Positions 5,329-6,548 of a stretch of DNA of 6,548 nucleotides are shown here, piece after piece. The position numbers were made by a program, and so were the translations under genes. Origin of the DNA: Gammaproteobacteria bacterium (GTDB taxonomy: Bacteria; Pseudomonadota; Gammaproteobacteria; Chromatiales; Sedimenticolaceae); assembly GCA_020445245.1 (NCBI GenBank), contig JAGRHB010000113.1:1-6548 (forward strand). Direction: 5' to 3'. The notes under the pieces are model-generated. The model had not been told where the DNA came from. It searched no databases and was given only the letters and a program-made list of their open reading frames with translations. The number at the start of each line of letters is the position of its first letter. Position 1 is the stretch's first letter.

Positions 5329-6074
5329 TAGGTGTCTCCGTGTACCGCCAAAACCGCCAGCCCCCTAAGAACCAGATCGCTGAGTATTGTGCACGGTTGC
5401 GGCAGGAGATCCAGGATCCGCTGCGCGTCACCACCTCCGACAAAAACCTGCACCTGCTGACCAGGAAACAACGCATCACGGCCGGACACGAATCGCTCGA
5501 CAATCCCCGCCACTGCGTAACGCGCACCCAGTGCAACGGCTGTCGGCGTGTCCCGCCCGAGGGCTGCCCGCTCATCCACGGTACTTTCGCGTGGAATGGA
5601 CGTATTGGTCAGCAGGCAGTCTCGAAACAGGCGCAGACCCGGGAGGATGAATCCCCCCAGGTGCTGGCCAGACGCATCGACGAAATCGATCGTGGTTGCG
5701 GTGCCCGCATCCACAACGCACAGCGGCTGACGGGTTCGGGCCCGCGCTGCAACCGTGGCCAGCAGACGATCGACGCCGAGCTGCTCAGGCTTGATGTACC
5801 CGGATACGACGTTTGGCATGCAGTCGGTTGCCTTGATATACACCACAGGCACCTGCAGCAATTCTTCGATCATCGTTCCGAACATCGCCGTGTCGTCAGG
5901 GCCGATGACGCTGGCTACCAGCGCCTGGTCGACCCCACCCTCATTCCTGGCGATTGCACTACTGAACGCGGCTCGGGCATCGTAGCCACCACTGACTACG
6001 TCTATGATCTCTGCATTGAAGTTATGCGCCACCTTCCACCGGGTGTTCCCAAGGTCCACCAGCAGCGCTGTCAT
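5328..6074 (-). CDS. coaX: type III pantothenate kinase
   Basis: CoaX phosphorylates pantothenate with ATP, the first step of coenzyme A synthesis, in the cytoplasm. The 248-residue length is normal. Residues 6-14 (VDLGNTRWK) are the ASKHA-fold phosphate-binding motif with D7, and GYIKPEQLGVDR (92-103) carries the catalytic aspartate D102. VVDAGTATTIDFVD (120-133) with GGFILPGL (140-147) and FVGGGD (211-216) complete the nucleotide and pantothenate sites. Type III enzymes require a monovalent cation and are insensitive to CoA feedback, as known for the family. ATG at 6074 overlaps the birA stop as ATGA, with GGGGGCAGGA just upstream as ribosome-binding site. The stop shares one base with the SPOR gene start. 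All three genes are evidently co-translated. Confidence 0.96.
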   Translation of the reverse strand: MTALLVDLGNTRWKVAHNFNAEIIDVVSGGYDARAAFSSAIARNEGGVDQALVASVIGPDDTAMFGTMIEELLQVPVVYIKATDCMPNVVSGYIKPEQLGVDRLLATVAARARTRQPLCVVDAGTATTIDFVDASGQHLGGFILPGLRLFRDCLLTNTSIPRESTVDERAALGRDTPTAVALGARYAVAGIVERFVSGRDALFPGQQVQVFVGGGDAQRILDLLPQPCTILSDLVLRGLAVLAVHGDT

Positions 6075-6548
6075 TCCTGCCCCCGTACGCGAAGGCTCAC
6101 CTCTCCGGCGTGATACTCGCGGCGCCCGGATGCCTCATCGAGCAACAAGGCCCCCGACGCCGCGATGCCGCGATAGATGCCGGCCGTCACCTGGTCACCG
6201 CGCAACAGTAGCACCTCCTGGTCGCGCATCCTGTCGAATCGCCTCCACCGATCGAGAAATGGGGACAGGCGTTCAGATTCGTATGTCAGACAGGCGTCGA
6301 TCAGCCCCTCGATCAACATCCCGGCCATCCTGTTACGCGACATGTTGCGTTCACAGACCTGCCACAAGTCTGTCCACGGCTGATCGATTCGCCGACCCTG
6401 ATCTGCCGGGATACGAAAATTTACACCAACACCAATCACCGCCGTCGCCGGTCCACCGGATTCGCCCGAGACCTCAACCAGGATACCGGACAACTTTCGC
6501 CCATCGACAAGGATATCGTTGGGCCATTTCAATGCGTGGCGGTCCATT
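6071..6548 (-). CDS. birA: biotin--[acetyl-CoA-carboxylase] ligase, C-terminal half (cut by right edge)
   Basis: BirA makes biotinyl-5'-AMP and transfers biotin to the acetyl-CoA carboxylase carrier protein. About 158 residues are visible, roughly half of a full-length enzyme. They include the KWPND substrate-binding motif near the edge, RKLSGILVEV (its lysine corresponds to biotin-contacting K183 of E. coli BirA, from memory) and GVGVNF. The final ~50 residues form the SH3-like C-terminal domain, ending HAGEVSLR. The frame is open to the right edge, and the ATG near 6547 is an internal Met, not the start. Whether this BirA has the N-terminal winged-helix repressor domain cannot be seen. The stop overlaps coaX by four bases. 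Confidence 0.95.
   Translation of the reverse strand, partial: MDRHALKWPNDILVDGRKLSGILVEVSGESGGPATAVIGVGVNFRIPADQGRRIDQPWTDLWQVCERNMSRNRMAGMLIEGLIDACLTYESERLSPFLDRWRRFDRMRDQEVLLLRGDQVTAGIYRGIAASGALLLDEASGRREYHAGEVSLRVRGQE

Noticed and set aside
5340..6113. A 257-codon open frame on the plus strand antisense to coaX
   Set aside because: The minus-strand frame has all CoaX motifs and proper overlaps with birA and the SPOR gene; the antisense frame has no recognisable feature.
1..6548. CRISPR array, insertion sequence, rRNA or riboswitch
   Set aside because: I saw no regularly spaced repeats, transposase motifs, rRNA-like blocks or riboswitch aptamer signatures on either strand.

Overview
The window joins chromosomal housekeeping DNA on the right to the end of an integrative conjugative element (ICE) on the left. 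The chromosomal side reads, on the minus strand, birA (cut by the right edge), coaX, a SPOR-domain membrane protein and then the 5' half of a tRNA-Thr(UGU) gene. From established knowledge, this is the order upstream of the tRNA-Tyr/Gly/Thr-tufB-secE-nusG cluster in many non-enteric Gammaproteobacteria; Pseudomonas has birA-coaX-SPOR-tRNAs-tufB, and in E. coli thrU is the first tRNA of the tufB operon. A type III pantothenate kinase in place of CoaA, together with the GC-rich coding sequence, suggests a non-enteric gammaproteobacterium. The genus cannot be called from this window.

Region by region. (1) 1-668, minus: the N-terminal 222 residues of a PglW-like protein (NERD nuclease domain, then what looks like the lead-in to a kinase), running off the left edge. 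PglW is the large kinase of type 2 BREX phage defence. (2) 732-950, minus: a small Xre-family repressor just upstream of pglW on the same strand. (3) 951-1267: a divergent intergenic region with a candidate promoter, a dyad and a 10-bp repeat. (4) 1268-4047, plus: a MobH/TraI_2 relaxase translationally coupled by ATGA to a complete tyrosine recombinase, a usual terminal module of PFL_4751/PAPI-1-type ICEs. (5) 4048-4344: the element-chromosome junction, with nested inverted repeats and a tRNA-Thr gene that is recognisable only from its first base through the anticodon loop. (6) 4345-6548, minus: the tightly packed birA-coaX-SPOR operon.

How the parts fit together: the integrase would insert and excise the element at the tRNA-Thr(UGU) gene, the relaxase would start conjugative transfer, and the Xre-PglW pair looks like the start of a defence cargo cassette beside the transfer module. 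The most notable points are the severed tRNA, whose 3' half is not at this end, and the BREX-type defence gene next to the relaxase/integrase module. The element's other end, the rest of the defence cassette and the tufB side of the tRNA operon lie outside the window, so these links are inferred.
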